DNA of 64,000 bases from Nannobrachium achirus. Taxonomy: Eukaryota; Chordata; Actinopteri; Myctophiformes; Myctophidae. The stretch lies in assembly GCA_963921795.1 (NCBI GenBank), contig OY997659.1, forward strand, positions 24,102,659 through 24,166,658, in the 5' to 3' direction. Positions 1 through 14,844 of this stretch are shown in pieces (position 1 is the first letter of the stretch; every line of letters begins with the position of its first letter). Made by a program: the position numbers and the translations under genes. The notes beneath the pieces are model-generated. The model did not search any database and was not told the DNA's origin. It saw nothing but the letters and a program-made list of their open reading frames with translations.

Positions 1-92
<92 letters not shown>
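1..92. repeat. (CA)n microsatellite at the window edge
   Basis: Uninterrupted CA dinucleotides run from the first base to position 92, so the full length is not visible. The tract abuts repeat family R1 (140-414). Confidence 0.98.
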
Positions 93-93
<1 letters not shown>

Positions 94-139
94 CTCCACT
101 TCACACGGGTGTGATTTTTTGTTTCATAGTACATTTTGT

Positions 140-414
140 ATTTTTGGAGCGGTGAAAGCGCTCCCAATGAACAGGTATGTCCGTGGGTATGTCTGTGGGT
201 GGGTGGCTGGCTGGGTGGCTGGCTGGCCGTGTCCGTAGCCTGGCAATACCTTGAGTGGCCACACACAAAACACTAGTTAAAGGAGGGGCGCTGTTTTGTG
301 CAGGCCAGGCACACTCACCACTCACTCACAGGCACAGTTTACACTCACTCACTCACTCACATAGGGTACAGCTGCTCAAATTCACCGCTCCACTTCGAAC
401 CGAGGTTTGATTTT
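140..414 (-). repeat. Interspersed repeat R1, copy A
   Basis: This segment is the reverse complement of 32335-32618. Both share the edge CGGTTCGAAGTGGAGCGGTG, a central block that reads TSVLCVATQGIARLRT in the same relative frame, GGCTGGCTGG-type tandem units and the far edge GGGAGCGCTTTCACCGCTCC. The GGAGCGGTGAA block is repeated in inverted orientation near the two ends, which suggests terminal inverted repeats. Copy A carries a (TCAC)n tract at the place where copy B carries (TG)n. No transposase is visible. The shared reading frame is probably a by-product of repeat identity, not a gene. Confidence 0.8.
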
Positions 415-669
415 ATTTAATTATTTAATTTTCATGATTTAAAACATATATTGTTTCTAAGTAATGTCATGAAGAAATCAAAGAAAAATCTAAATAAATT
501 CCATAAATTAGAGAAACAATTGTTTAAGAAGTAGGGAAAATAGCCATCTACAAGCTCACAACAACTTGTAGACGTGAGCTTGTAGATCTGCTATTTTCAC
601 TAGCTTGGGTCCCGGGCAAATGTCTAATTTCTCTTTTGGTTCTTGAGCTAAAAGGTTTGGGAACCACTG
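415..669 (-). mobile_element. End of a hAT-like non-autonomous element
   Basis: The sequence ends in TTTGGGAACCACTG at 656-669, the reverse complement of the CAGTGGTTCCCAAA terminus typical of vertebrate hAT elements. No matching left end is seen, so the element probably begins before the window and has R1 copy A nested within it. A palindrome at 535-600 lies inside. Everything except the terminal motif and the palindrome is AT-rich and unrecognised. Confidence 0.55.
535..600. repeat. Hairpin repeat HP, copy 1
   Basis: The left arm GGAAAATAGCCATCTACAAG plus CTCACAA pairs with the right arm TTGTAGAC/GTGAGCTTGTAGATC plus TGCTATTTTC. The arms differ at a few positions and the loop is about 10 bases. 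This is the first of about 20 related palindromes in the window. Confidence 0.85.
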
Positions 670-3600
670 CTCTAGTCTAGACTAAAGTATGCCCAGGGTC
701 TTTATCTGAATGAAATTCAGTTATTCTATCCCTATCCATTTTCAATAATAGGACTTCACAATGACAGTGGAAGAAGGCATTGGTGTTAAGATTGATATGA
801 CAGCCTTGGCCAGCCGAGCTTGACTCTAAAGATCATTCTAAAGTTTCAACTTTCATGTAATTTGGGACCTTGAGTCTAGACATTGATATCGCTGCCTATT
901 TCCACTTTGATCCAATCTTCCTAAAGCAACACATCTAAAAGAGTGTTCATGGGGGAAATGTGTGACGCTGTTAGAAATATTGATGACAAAAATCGAATGT
1001 AGACTGTCTGTACTTAACACGTTTCAATAATTCTTATCATGGCTCAATATTGTATTCATATTATCAATTATTTGTCCTACCAAACAGCCTTATTCTGTAA
1101 AGGAAAGCAAACAGCACGTGTTTACAATCAGTGGCCCACGCCGCCCACACATTCCTTTGTATGGTATTGTGCCGGCACACTTAAGAGTAAAATGTACCAC
1201 ATTGACATTAATCAGACCGTGTCACAGAGCGACATGCACACCTGCCGTGCAGGCTTACATTTTTTGTTAAGATTTTCCCCAATCAAGCCTTTTATTTACG
1301 CAGGGTTGAAATATTTTGAAGAACACATATGGGCAAAATATTTGGATGCATCCTAAGCTTCAGGCTACTTCTGTTGGAGGTGGATGAGAGAGAGGCATGC
1401 AGCCCGGGCTATTCCTTACCCTCTGAGCTCCCCCGGACATCTGATCCTGAGAAGTTAGGTTAATGAAATCAACGTGTAGCTCTTACCAGAAGAAAGGAGC
1501 AAAATCAACATCAAACAGCGATAAGCTGTGGAGGTGGGGCTTATAACAGTGACCTTTGCGAGAAAATCTCTTCAGAGATGATAAGTTATGGCCTGCATTG
1601 CATGTGGCAGAAGAGGCATTAAGATGCCAGATCATGTCCTTGTCCATTCCATGGCATTTAAGTTGAGTTTGGGTGCTCGCTTCAATGCCAGGTCCCCCCT
1701 TAGGAGGGGCCTCTGCATATTGGAACAGAGCAGCAAAAGTCCCAGTGAAGCTTAGCTGACAGAGCTTTGTGGACAAACGTGTTGGAATAGACAGAGAGTA
1801 GACACTCAATATTCACGTTTTCTCTGCGCGAGATGCCCCAAAGCAGGCATCAGTCCCAGAGAAACAGCAGAGTATTGTGTTCCCTCCACAGAGGAGAAGA
1901 GCCACAGGTCACACTCTCTTCATGCTTCAGAATAGAGAAAAGAACTCAAGAAATGGGATGCGTTCCAAATAACACAATAGAACAAATGGGTCACAATAGG
2001 TAAAGGCAGACACATCCCCTTGTTGTTCAACTTGGCCTGTGTCACCTGTGTTCACCTTTAGAACCATGATGACCGTTACCTCTGCTGTAACAATAAAAAG
2101 GAGATTATCACAGTCTATGATAGTATGACCTGTGACCCAGAAGTGAAAGTGTTCTTTCAGCTGAGAGAAATTGGATACCTCACGGGGTGAGGGGGTGCTC
2201 AGGTTATCAACGGGTATTCCATGAGTTGATGGAGTTCAAATCCATACAGGTTGAGATTGAGAAGAAGAGGAAAAAAGAGCCTCACCTGCACAATGCAGGA
2301 TGTGACATGTGGTTAATGGGGCCATGTAGCTATACAGCCGTCATCTGAGAACCCTGACTATATATAGAACGGAAATGGGATTGTTTTTCCTGATTGCCTC
2401 TGGCGGTGAAGAGTTTCACACAAACATACACACATTGGCGGTTGGGAGACTTAGAAGCTGCTTTGTCCTCCGTCGAATAGCAGACAATAGGGGACAGCAA
2501 CCTTCAGCGTCGTCTGACTTCACCACTTGTCCGCAATAGCTGGGAAGCGCTTAACACCCCCCCCCCTTTACTTTCTTGTCTCTCTTGCCTAGTAACAGCC
2601 CTGGCGACCAACCGATTCTGCATGAATGATTGCTCTCAAATTTCTACACTGTTGTCATAGCGACATCGAGATTCACGCCAGGGCCCGACCTTCAAGTGGG
2701 TTTAATAAGCATAGCCAGAATCACACAAAGAATGCCTGATGAGTTCTAATTTGAAGAGATGGCAAAAGATGAAAAAAGATTTCCCTGACAGGTTAATAAC
2801 ATCCATTCTTTTGTGGTCCATTCATAAGGGAGAGGCCTGCCCACGACTGTGAATTTAAGAGTTCAATGAAACAATGGGAACTCAGCAAACAACACGTGAA
2901 CACGGCCCGTGGCCTTGAAGGAAGTGGAGTAGCAGGTATGTATGGAGTAACAGGCAACACGGTCTCTGTCTCAGCCATTGTAAACACGCATGTTGTTCAC
3001 AAATGTAAAGGAAGTGGCAATGAATAGACTGTTATAAACAGTCAATCTTTATACTCTCCAAGCCCCTGTCCATATTAGGCACACAGACTTTAGGCCCTAA
3101 TGTTTAACTGAGCCAAAAACGCTGAACTCTTGTGTTTAATGATTTTCTCCCAGCTTCCCGTAGCATTAGGCCAATGTTTTACTTTTCTGTTATAATACTA
3201 TAGCTAACTGTGCGCATCAGACCATTGAAAGTGAATAGTCTGTCAGATTACACATATCTCTGGATTTCTACAGTGGCATCCCACCTCTTCATGCCAAAAT
3301 TCAGCTGAACCCGTCAGACCAGTTTCTTTAATTAGAGTATTCCATTTGGCTGACATTCTTTTCTCAAACCACATTAAAGTGCCATAATTGCATTCATTCT
3401 TAATGTGGGTGGACGCAGGCACCTAATCCTGGGAGAGTGTTCTGTTAAATGCCATTCTGTATATTCATTAAAATCAGGTGACTGATGCGGCATTGGATCA
3501 TCATACACTATTATAAACACCACTAATTGCTCATCCACAACACATAGTTTGTGCACATCTTAGATAACACAAAAAAGCTTTGAACAGTATTTACATAAAC

Positions 3601-3960
3601 TCAGATCTGCCCAAGATTACGGAAACAGGTTGCAATTCTCACACATTAGACCCGTGTGCTTATTCACCTTTACCCTGGAGGCAAAATGAGGTCACTCGAT
3701 CCCAGGTAGATTCAAAGTCTTAACTTGGGGCAAAGTAACCTAGTTTCTGATTGAGGCTGAATATTGACATGGCTCAGCTTGATATTAAATGGATAATAAG
3801 TCTGAGCTGCTAATTAGTGAGTAGTGAGTGACCATGCGAGAATGACTACTACCTGATGAAGACAACATACTGATATTGACATTGATACATCACTCCAGAC
3901 TCTAGCCTATTTCTAAATTACTTATACTGTATGTATGTATGAATATACAGTGTGTGTATA
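670..3960. other. Intergenic stretch, no gene recognised
   Basis: Both strands were read. Open frames here, such as those at 1039-1356 and 1483-1809, show no family motif, no splice-site context and no compositional bias. The DNA is AT-rich with isolated short C runs (about 2557-2566). If TANC1 follows dapl1 as in other vertebrates, this could be part of its first intron, but nothing in the sequence proves that. Confidence 0.5.
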
Positions 3961-6100
<2,140 letters not shown>

Positions 6101-6137
6101 TATCGGGGTGCCCTGGGCCCAAACGTTTCAGAACCAC
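6101..6137 (-). mobile_element. hAT-like terminal fragment
   Basis: GGCCCAAACGTTTCAGAACCACTG resembles the terminal end of a vertebrate CAGTGGTTCT-type hAT element in reverse orientation. No partner terminus was found nearby, so it is listed as a fragment only. Confidence 0.4.
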
Positions 6138-6420
6138 TGCATTACAGACATGGGATTCATAGACAGTGTTCTTTTGACAGCAGTGACAGCCAAGTATGTA
6201 AGGCTAGGATAACAAAAAGTTAGATATGTCTAATCAACAACCTAAGAAAACGTGGCTGCAATTATGAGAACTGATGAGGATGAGTGCATACACGGCAAAA
6301 TCCTGACTGTCACTGTAACTCATAGAGGAAACATGGACCCATAAGGGTACATCAGAGTTAAATGAACATTCAGAAAGGTGTAGTGTATCCTGCTAGCATT
6401 TATATTTATTTCTTTTTTTC

Positions 6421-8206
6421 TAGATCCCGACCGATGCCATCTTTTTTGACCGATGCCGATGTTTGCCGATGGAGAGTGCTAGAGTGTTTAAGCAATGTTT
6501 TGTAATATAAAATAATAATAAATAGCCTAATTTTCTAAGACTTCTTGCCTTCAAAACCTTTTTTTCCTACTTTTACCAATGGTCCAGGGACCACCAGTGG
6601 TCCTTGAAGGGTTTCCAGGTAGTCCCCAGCAAAATGATGGAGATTTGGTAACCAAATGGACCCTTTATAAGATCTTTAACTCATGAGTGTAAAATGAAAC
6701 CCAATGGATCCTTACGGGCAACGACAATATATTCTAAGTTTTGGGTCTGAGTGGCTAAATGTCATCAAATGGTGGTCTGAAGCCCCGTTTTCACTGAGTC
6801 AAACTTCTGGAAGTTTTTTCCAAAATGACGGCAATTTTGAAATTCACGCCATGTGAAAACGGCCACTTATTGAGTCTTCCGTGAGTTTTGGTGTCCCAAA
6901 CGTGACGGGAAAATACCTAGTAATTTTTGCCTAAAGTCCCGGCAGAATAGAAATATCCCCACAGTGAAAACGGCATACCGTGATTTTTACTTTTTTCGGA
7001 CAAGCAGGTGCACGCAAGGAGCCAATATTAACAGTTAAAGCATTGTAATTGGGATTGAAAGCTTCAGAATCCATATTGCATTCGAATGTTATGTAAGCCA
7101 GCCAAACACAGAAGACAGACGTCGAGAAATGCAAGCTTAATGCTAGATCAATGCATGGTTCAAAATTATTCTATAGCCTATTTGTAATTAAGCTGTGTGG
7201 GTTTTGATACAAGTCCGCTCTGGAGACAGGAGCGCGATGCGCTCGTAATGTGATAAAAGCTGGAATCTTTACCAACTTTTTTTACGGTGCTATAGCCTAT
7301 TTTTTGTCTGAGTGAGACACAATGCGCTCATTTGGCCTATGCTGTGATGAAAGTTGGAAGCTACCAACTCAAAGAGCGGCATCATTAGTTAATAGTTTCT
7401 CGTCGTAAAGTGTTTTACTGAGCAGCGAGCGAGTGGATGACCAGCATCCATCGGTGACGCATGAAGAAAAAAAAACAAGCCCACAATCCCACATGTGCAA
7501 CACGTTGCATAAGCGATCCTTTCTGAACCTTATGTGACACACATAAGGTTCACATGTGTTGTTTCATGAAGAATATTTCTTGTAACTTGTTAAATCCATT
7601 GGTGAGAGAGAAAAGGAGAGACGAACAGACGTGACTCGCTGCTGCTTTAGCAAGCGACCAAGCGTCCAGACGCAGACGGTGTGGTAAGCACTGGTTGCCA
7701 TGTTTGCTAATTATAAGCGACTATGGTCTTGATTTCCGTAAAGTTGCTTGTATGTATTGATCGTTTCTGGCTGCTTTTTATTTGTTGTGATCTTTTAGAT
7801 CGGTAATTGTCAAGTAGCTGATGTGGCGATGCTTATAGTTTTAAATTGCTTTTGTGGCCTAGATAATATCACTTTTTGGGGCTTATTTTCGTACACCTGG
7901 TTGCTTATTTCTCTCGCAAAGTCTGGCAACACGGATTTTCATTCCGTGACGGTTTAGTAGTGAAAACGATGTATTTTATGGCGATGCCAGCATTTTTGCT
8001 CATGTGAAAACACCCAAAAAACAAAACTCCCGGCAAGTTGAAAATGATTATGCTAATTATTTTGCAGGAAAAATTCCGGAACTGTAGTGAAAACATGCCT
8101 TAATATTACTTATAAAAACAACGATACATCGGAGAGATAATGACAGATGTCCGATGCTGACATCGGGGTCCAAAAACGGTTTGACCGATATATCGGCCGG
8201 GCTCTA
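6421..8206. mobile_element. hAT-like element, ~1.8 kb, 8-bp duplication
   Basis: The left end reads TAGATCCCGACCGATGCCAT and the right end, reverse-complemented, reads TAGAGCCCGGCCGATATATC, giving imperfect terminal inverted repeats rich in CCGAT. Both sides are flanked by the same 8 bases, TTTTTTTC. That fits hAT target duplication, though the low complexity weakens the evidence. No transposase frame survives. A second inverted-repeat element (6781-8101) fills most of the interior, so the original element may have been short. Confidence 0.65.
6781..8101. mobile_element. Nested inverted-repeat DNA element
   Basis: The left end AAGCCCCGTTTTCACTGAG matches the reverse-complemented right end AAGGCATGTTTTCACTACAG. 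The phrase GTGAAAACG recurs near both ends (about 6853, 6963, 7961, 8003). The interior has duplicated GCGCTC-containing blocks around 7230 and 7325 but no open frame of note. The paired ends support a DNA transposon inserted into the element at 6421-8206. The superfamily is not assigned. Confidence 0.55.
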
Positions 8207-9224
8207 TTTTTTTCTCTATTTGACCCCAGCCTCCACGTGCACGTTTTAGTTATTACCTCGGGACAGTTCCAAAAAGTGACATTCTCTCATGGACCTCAGA
8301 GGCCCTGGGAGTTCTGGGAGTCCTTCTATTGCATAGTCATAACCCTGCGAAGCTCTGGGGCTCTCAAAAGGCCCAACAAAAAATGTTAATCAATGGCAGC
8401 TGCTATGAAAAGGTATTTCTAAAACACATATGTGTCAAATGCACAAACAAGGGCAAGCAAGCACACACACTTCCAACACATCATACACACATTGTTGCAA
8501 AAAAAATGTATATCTGTTTTTTAAATGGAGTGGCTTTCATGAGTGAATTATTGCTGTGTCAGTTCAGCGGAATGCCTCATTGGGCTGAGAATAGGTTAAT
8601 TAAACTGTGTAATCATAAAACATCTTTGGCAGGTCAAAATAACTGCAGTGCTGCTAAACTCTATTTTTTTTCATTGGAGCTAATAAGGTCACTCTATATT
8701 TCACAGAGTATAGCAGGTATAGCAGCTTTTGTTTGTGCTTTGCAGTCTACTCTGTGCTGGAGCTCCTCACACATGCGGAAAATCAAATCCACACCCAAAT
8801 ACAAACGCAACTCAATATGCATGGCTGTCATTCTGTTACATTTTAATAGTTGGCCTGGGGGGGACCAGGGCAATTAAATGGTAAGGCAAGTATTTTGATA
8901 CAGAGACTGTCTTGATCCCTTGAGAAAACGGAGCTAATGCAATTACACAATGCCACATAGCCAACAGGCTAGACACTGGTTAATGTGTATGATCTGGCAA
9001 CAAAAAACACCTACTGCTAAGAAGCAAAGTACATGATTGTATGGCATGGCGAGCAGCATCTAGTCATTTTGGAGTTTTGCGGGAGCTCCAAATATGCCCT
9101 CTCTTCTGTTACAAGCAGTCTCGTGTTATTGTAACAATCTAGAGCAGATAAGGTTAAAATGTCCCCTTACTTTCAACTGAACACAACCCATGTCAGGTTA
9201 TTGTGATTATTATTTCAGCAGTCT

Positions 9225-9228
<4 letters not shown>
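8207..9228. other. Intergenic stretch, no gene recognised
   Basis: The 182-codon plus-strand frame at 8329-8877 has no recognisable domain, no splice context and a repeat-like composition, so it is not called as a gene. No mobile-element termini were seen. Confidence 0.45.

Positions 9229-9315
<87 letters not shown>
9229..9315. repeat. (GT)n microsatellite
   Basis: An uninterrupted run of GT dinucleotides, 87 bases long. Confidence 0.97.
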
Positions 9316-9317
<2 letters not shown>

Positions 9318-11568
9318 ACATAACAGTACATAACAAGTCATTGCTTTGTTCCATTTCCAAGAGCTGGGGGCCAATTACTTCTGCTTCTGTTATTAAACCG
9401 TTTCACAACAGTGCCCTAAAACCACTCTGACAACGATGACATAAAAATGGCTCAGCAATGATGCAGGAAAACCACTTATTATACATTTGGTCTACTTTTC
9501 CAACAGCCTTGTTGAGTGTTATGAGGGACATCACCAATTCTCTACTTCCAAGTAACAGGCTACAGGTTGGTAAGCTTCTGGTAGCTGAGAGATCCACTGC
9601 AAAATGGTCAGCTTATGTCACCACCATCAGGGCATGGTGTCTTGACATAACTTCACTTTGAAAAGAATACCATCCGCATCTTCCAAATGAAATCCTGATT
9701 TACATCGATTTATGCTGATGACAATAAAAGATTCAACTACACACTTATCTTCTGAACCTGTCTTCCATGCTACTGTCTTCCTTGAGTGACAGTAGTAGTA
9801 GTAGTAGTAGCCGCAATCAGATGTAGGACATACCTATCACCAACACTGTGTGAGGGCTGTCTGTCAGGTCATTGGCTCCGATGAGACTCCTCTCTACAGA
9901 CATAACAATCTGACTCTCAAGCCAGCAGCAGCACCTGTTACTGGCCAACTGGCAAAAGAAAAGGGCTGGGAACCATTTTTAGGCTGAATGCCTCCAGTGT
10001 CACTTCAATGGATGAGTGCGCACAGCAATGTCAACTTCTTATTACATCATTGCAGCTGATACACAAGTATAAGTAGACAATACTAGGCATATGCTTTGGC
10101 GTAGAAGCGCATTAATCCAGGATAATGGTGCCATAAGCAGCACAGATTTGTTAGGAATGTTGCTGGCGTCCAAAAACTCATGTTTGTCTGCACAGCAAAA
10201 TAGGTTCCGTCTGAAGCTGAGTGAGTTGAAAATGTAAACACAGCATAGGTGAACATGTGAAGACAGTCAGTATCCTCCTGACTCAGACAAGTGATTGGGG
10301 GAGCTTTAAATCGCTTTGTGCCAGTTTCTTTGAAGGTTAAGACTTTAGGCCACTTTAGGTCAAGACTTTAGGAATGTAGGCCACAACACTGCCCAGGAAG
10401 CCCACTGACTGGGTCAATAATTTCAATTGCCTGTGATGATCAGACATAAATCTGATGTTCCAAAATCATGAGCATTTCTCTAAAGAAAAATTATGATGTA
10501 CCCTTTTTCCCCCCATATAATTTTGTTAAGCTTCCAAAGGTTAGTTTTGGCACACACCAAAAAAGGAAGGCAGCATTAAAGCATCTTATGTAAACATTGG
10601 TCAAACTTCAATGACTAAATCCTGTGGGCGCACATGATTATAGTAGGTTAGCCTGAACCCAGGGCCCGGCCTGATTTCAAAACCACCACATCTAATCTGA
10701 AAATGCAGCCTTAATTTAGGCTTCAAAAAGACTGTATCGTTTATAAGTGTAATAAACTTTTCTTCCTGGAGCAGGATGCTACCCCACGGTCAGTGTGGGA
10801 GTAGAATGTGTCATCAAAGTTCTTCAGTGAAGTCTATTCATTGTTTTGAATGTTACAAAGGGAAGCAACAAACACATGTAGACTATTCAACAATGGCATG
10901 TTTATACAGATAATATTTCACTGACATTGACTCCCCAATACAGCAGACTAGAGCACCCCTGCCTCCCAGATGACTGGCAGTCTGGAAGCAGACATGTATT
11001 AGGCCAATGAAGAAAGGACATTTTGGAGGACCAATGCAGTCTTCCCACAACTTTTATATTAAGTAACTATTTGGCTGCATTGTGGCTTATCACTAAAGAA
11101 ACACATTACTTGGTATAAGCTACACAGTAAAAAATAATGAAGTGGCACTGTATCAATTTTAACTCTCAAGAGTTTACAAAGTTCACATTTTGGTTACAGT
11201 TGTACTAATAAATACTCAGAGCTAAATTAACAGCAACTGGAAGAAAATAAACTTTTTGGAAGTTGACAAGTTTTTATAACTGGTGATGACGCGATGACGT
11301 TACACGTTACAAATACAGAAAATACATTCATATATAGTAACAGTGACCGCTGCTGTCAGACAGTCATTATCGCTTCCTCGGCAGACAAGTCTCAACATTC
11401 CTCCTCTCTTCGTTACACTTTCTGTAGGCGAAATTCTTTCACTGCTACTTTTTTTTTAACAACACCGTGAACCCGGGCGGACAAGAAGACCAAAGGAAGA
11501 TAAGACCACAACAGGGGCGAGTGTGTCGATGCAATTGTGAATAAATGAACAAGTAAACGTGTTTTTAC
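9316..11568. other. Intergenic stretch, no gene recognised
   Basis: No exon or complete transposon was identified. A short (AGT)n run occurs at about 9791-9810. The part at 11280-11568 has more CpG than its surroundings and would be the start of the first intron if the weak exon call at 11569 is right. Confidence 0.45.
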
Positions 11569-11760
11569 CTGATAAATGTCATGGATATCCAAGTGCTAAA
11601 AACTTTCCCCGACGCTTATCTCCACATGAATCCCTTGATGAAGCCAAGGTGCTGGACGATGCCGGGGCTCCTCCTCCTCACTGACTAAACTTCATGAGGT
11701 CATCTGGAAGGGAAGGGAGCTTGCCACGCCGGCCCAACAACACACACAAGCCTCGGGAAC
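11569..11760 (-). other. Possible non-coding first exon (tanc1 candidate)
   Basis: On the minus strand a moderately CpG-rich segment runs into GACATTTATCAG followed by GTAAAAAC, a usable splice donor with exon end at 11569. No open frame crosses the junction, so it would be 5' UTR. The only reason to suggest tanc1 is position: in human, TANC1 follows PKP4 and DAPL1 in the same direction, as I recall. The upper boundary is a guess. It could equally be unrelated unique sequence. Confidence 0.2.
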
Positions 11761-11794
11761 CACAGCTTGTCCCTCCATGCATGCGCCGTGCACG

Positions 11795-12286
11795 CAGTGT
11801 TGGAAAAAGTAATCGCATTTTACTCAAAGTAAAAATATCAATACTGCAATGCAATGTGGAAGTACTCCAGTAAAAGTCTGGAATTCAAAGTTAACCTGAG
11901 TAAAAGTACAAAAGTATTGGTATAAAAATGTATTTAAGGTTGGCTACCAAAAGTAAAAGTAGTCATTTATGCAGAATGTGAATGTCCCATTTCACAAGTT
12001 CAAAATGTATCGCTTGTAGATTGGCTATTTTCAAATGCCCGAAATGTACATTATATGTTTTGTAAATAATAATAATCAAAAAAGTAACTTATTAGTAGGC
12101 CTAACTAAAGTTTTCATAATTGTATTGGAGTAAATTTAAAGTAGCCTACAATAATTTCCTCTGAGATATAGTGGAGTAGAAGTTAAAGTATTGGAAATTG
12201 GAAATACTCCAGTAAAGTATAAGTACCAGTTAAAACTGTCTCTCATATGTACTTAAGTAAATGTACTTAGTTACTTTACACCACTG
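11795..12286 (-). mobile_element. hAT MITE family H1, copy 1
   Basis: Terminal inverted repeats CAGTGTTGGAAAAAGTAA and, reversed, CAGTGGTGTAAAGTAACT bound a 492-bp element. A perfect 8-bp duplication, CGTGCACG, flanks it at 11787-11794 and 12287-12294, which is the hAT signature. The interior is rich in AAGTAAAAGTA-type motifs. There is no coding capacity. Relatives lie at 44307-44793 and 47822-48281. A half copy of the HP hairpin (12011-12034) sits at the place where the other two copies hold a full one. Confidence 0.92.
12011..12034. repeat. Hairpin repeat HP, half copy
   Basis: CGCTTGTAGATTGGCTATTTTCAA is the right arm only. In the homologous element at 47822-48281 the left arm is present at this point, so a deletion probably removed it here. 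Confidence 0.7.
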
Positions 12287-13512
12287 CGTGCACGCCCATC
12301 AGCACACACGAGGCTGGGAACTACACCCCCCTCCCCTCCCCTCCCCCTCCATGCGTCCTGCGCGCCTATGTGTGAAAAGACAGGACTCCAAAAAGATGTA
12401 CAATACATGTAGGCCTTTTGTGTCACTGCGTTGTCTCTTTATGGTCACATTAACAACAAACCCTAAACCCTTTTTTAAATAACAATAATAAAGGTAACAT
12501 TTATTTTTATTTTAACCCATCTGATATAAGTAGAAAATCCAAGGCCAGCACATTTACACTAGATTAAACTACACATAAACTGTTTTAATTGTATTCGCCT
12601 CGAATCCCCCGGGGTCTGAGTGTAGGAAAGGACTACTGTTGATATGAACTTGTCTCAAAGGTCTATAGCGCCCTCACGAGGCTAAACTGCTGTAATTGTC
12701 TTTATTGGCTTTTCATGTGAAAACATTTCTTCATAAAACACGTTTTATTGCGGCAAAGACATTGTTGTTAAACTGTCTTTTTAAACAACAAGTATTTTAT
12801 TAAACATGTAAATACTTACATAACCTTATCGATAAACATTTAATAGTATGGCTTCACGCAGCCTACAATATTCTCAATTGTACTTAGTGTGGAAATTAAT
12901 GGACACCACTTCTGTCTCCCCTGCCTCTTCTCTGTGTGAGACAAGGTTGAGCAGTAGGTCTTCAGTGTTTTCTCAGCAGTCTACTGCTAGACGTCATGGG
13001 GTCAGTGGAGCTCCTCAGATGGCTTGGATGGGCAGTCACTGGCAGCCAAATCCACCATGTCTGCAACTCTGAAGACCACCAACTGCTCTGTTTCTGAAAT
13101 AGAGCTGCAAACTAAGGCCTCTGTGCTGCACACACAGATGGTCTCAAAGGCATGTGTGAACAGAACAGGCTTCACAGCAACTTTGGGGTCAGCATGTTCT
13201 GTTTACAATGTTATCAAGTATTTTATTGACATTAAGACAAACAGATATTGTTGTGACCATTTGGCCAAACAGGCACACACAAGAGGCACCCGCGCCCGCA
13301 CACTTTACTTATACATACATTAATAATTCAATCAATGGACATTTATGGACAAAGTCAATATCTGCACAGTAAAAATCCTCTAGTATAATCTATCCATTTT
13401 AAATCCAGTATACAAATGTAACCAAATGAACCCATTTGGTTCCTTTTTTACACTGTCAGAGTTAACCACATGAACCCAAGTATCCTATTCCTATTTTGGG
13501 GCAAGCATTCAG
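12287..13512. other. Intergenic stretch, no gene recognised
   Basis: The open frames at 12848-13072 and 13024-13323 lack recognisable motifs and splice context. No mobile element is identified. Confidence 0.4.
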
Positions 13513-13607
13513 TAGCAGATCTACAAGCTCAGAATGTTTAACATTGCGACATGTGACGCACTGCGACACGTGACACATTGTGAGCTTGTAGATTGTCTAT
13601 TTTCAGT
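13513..13607. repeat. Hairpin repeat HP, long-loop copy
   Basis: The left arm TAGCAGATCTACAAGCTCAG and right arm GTGAGCTTGTAGATTGTCTA plus TTTTCA bound a loop of about 50 bases. Within the loop the words GCGACATGTGACGCA and GCGACACGTGACACA form a second-order repeat. Other copies keep short pieces of the same loop. Confidence 0.85.
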
Positions 13608-14775
13608 GAAGATATTTAGTGGAAAGGGCATAAGGAGGGGGCCAAGTATAGACCCCTGGGGGCCTCCAGTCTCTTTTTTTTTACGGTCTATGGGTTAACT
13701 ATGTACAGATAAGTATATAGGGTTTAAGTAGTTCTATTACTCATAGCATTGCTTGAATTCATTGGTCTACCTGTCCAGGTAGCTCAAGCCTTTTCAGATC
13801 AAAAAGCTCCACACATAGACAAAAAGAACAAAGGCAACAGCATCTCTAGATTAGTCCAACCCCACCATATGGTTGAACGGATGTTGGCTTGGAGCCTGGC
13901 AGCTGTTGAAAAACGTTTGTTTCAGTATTCTTTCTACTCTACAGTACCTCCCCATCTTGCAAAATGCCTCAGGGTAGTTCTATAGTCCATCTTTGTGTTT
14001 CTTGCTACCCATTAGGCCCATTACATTCTGTAGAGCACAGAAAACATGGCACAGCATAGGCAGCAGAACAAAAGGTGAAATATAAGTAGACCCAAGCATA
14101 GAAAGTGGAGCGCAGATGAAATTGTTTATAATCTGGTCTGGCTCCTTCAGTCCTCTGTCTGGGTTGTTCCCACATCCTTCACAATGCATTCCAGTGTACG
14201 GTATTCATAAAGCACCTCTGAAGATGATTACAGACATGGAACTAGTTTACCTGCTGTAAACCCTATGGACCTATATTGTTGTGAGCTGAACTGTGCTTTT
14301 TTTCAGTGCCTAAGTGTACTGTGCTGCATCAATACTGGCACAAAGTGTGATTTTTCCATTATGTTTTGTGCACCCCACTGTTCGGTTTTATATGGGTATT
14401 ATAGAATCATGCTGCTGAGACACATTTGCTACTGGCCCACTTTAACAAAAGTCCTGGTAATATGACATGCTAGTCTGTTCATGTTGCTCAACCACTCACA
14501 AACAGGACTCTATTAGTTCAATGTTATAAAAGAAACCCATAGGGTGTTGATATGCAGTTACAGAACAGCAATTATATGAAGAGAAAACCCCATATTATAT
14601 ACTGTATAGAAATGGTCACAGATTATTCATCCCTCATAATTACCAACAGACATCCTGTTTGGTGTTTACATTCCATAAGCAGAGCAATGCTCAGTTACCT
14701 TTATTAAAATCATTGTTCCCCCCATTATGCCTAATTTAGGCTTTGTCATACAGTGTCCGGGTGTCGCACACCTAA

Positions 14776-14844
14776 AGTAGCTGATCTACAAGTTCACAAG
14801 GCCTAACATAACACATTCTGATCTTGTAGGTCAGTCATTTTCAG
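14776..14844. repeat. Hairpin repeat HP, diverged copy
   Basis: TAGCTGATCTACAAGTTCAC pairs with the diverged arm GATCTTGTAGGTCAGTCATTTTCA. Outside the arms, GTGTCGCACAC (about 14761) and CAGCACGACAC (14843) extend the palindrome imperfectly. Confidence 0.7.

Noticed and set aside
8329..8877. 182-codon plus-strand open frame
   Set aside because: No domain, no conserved motif, no splice context, and it lies in intergenic DNA. Its length alone is not enough in a 64-kb eukaryotic window.
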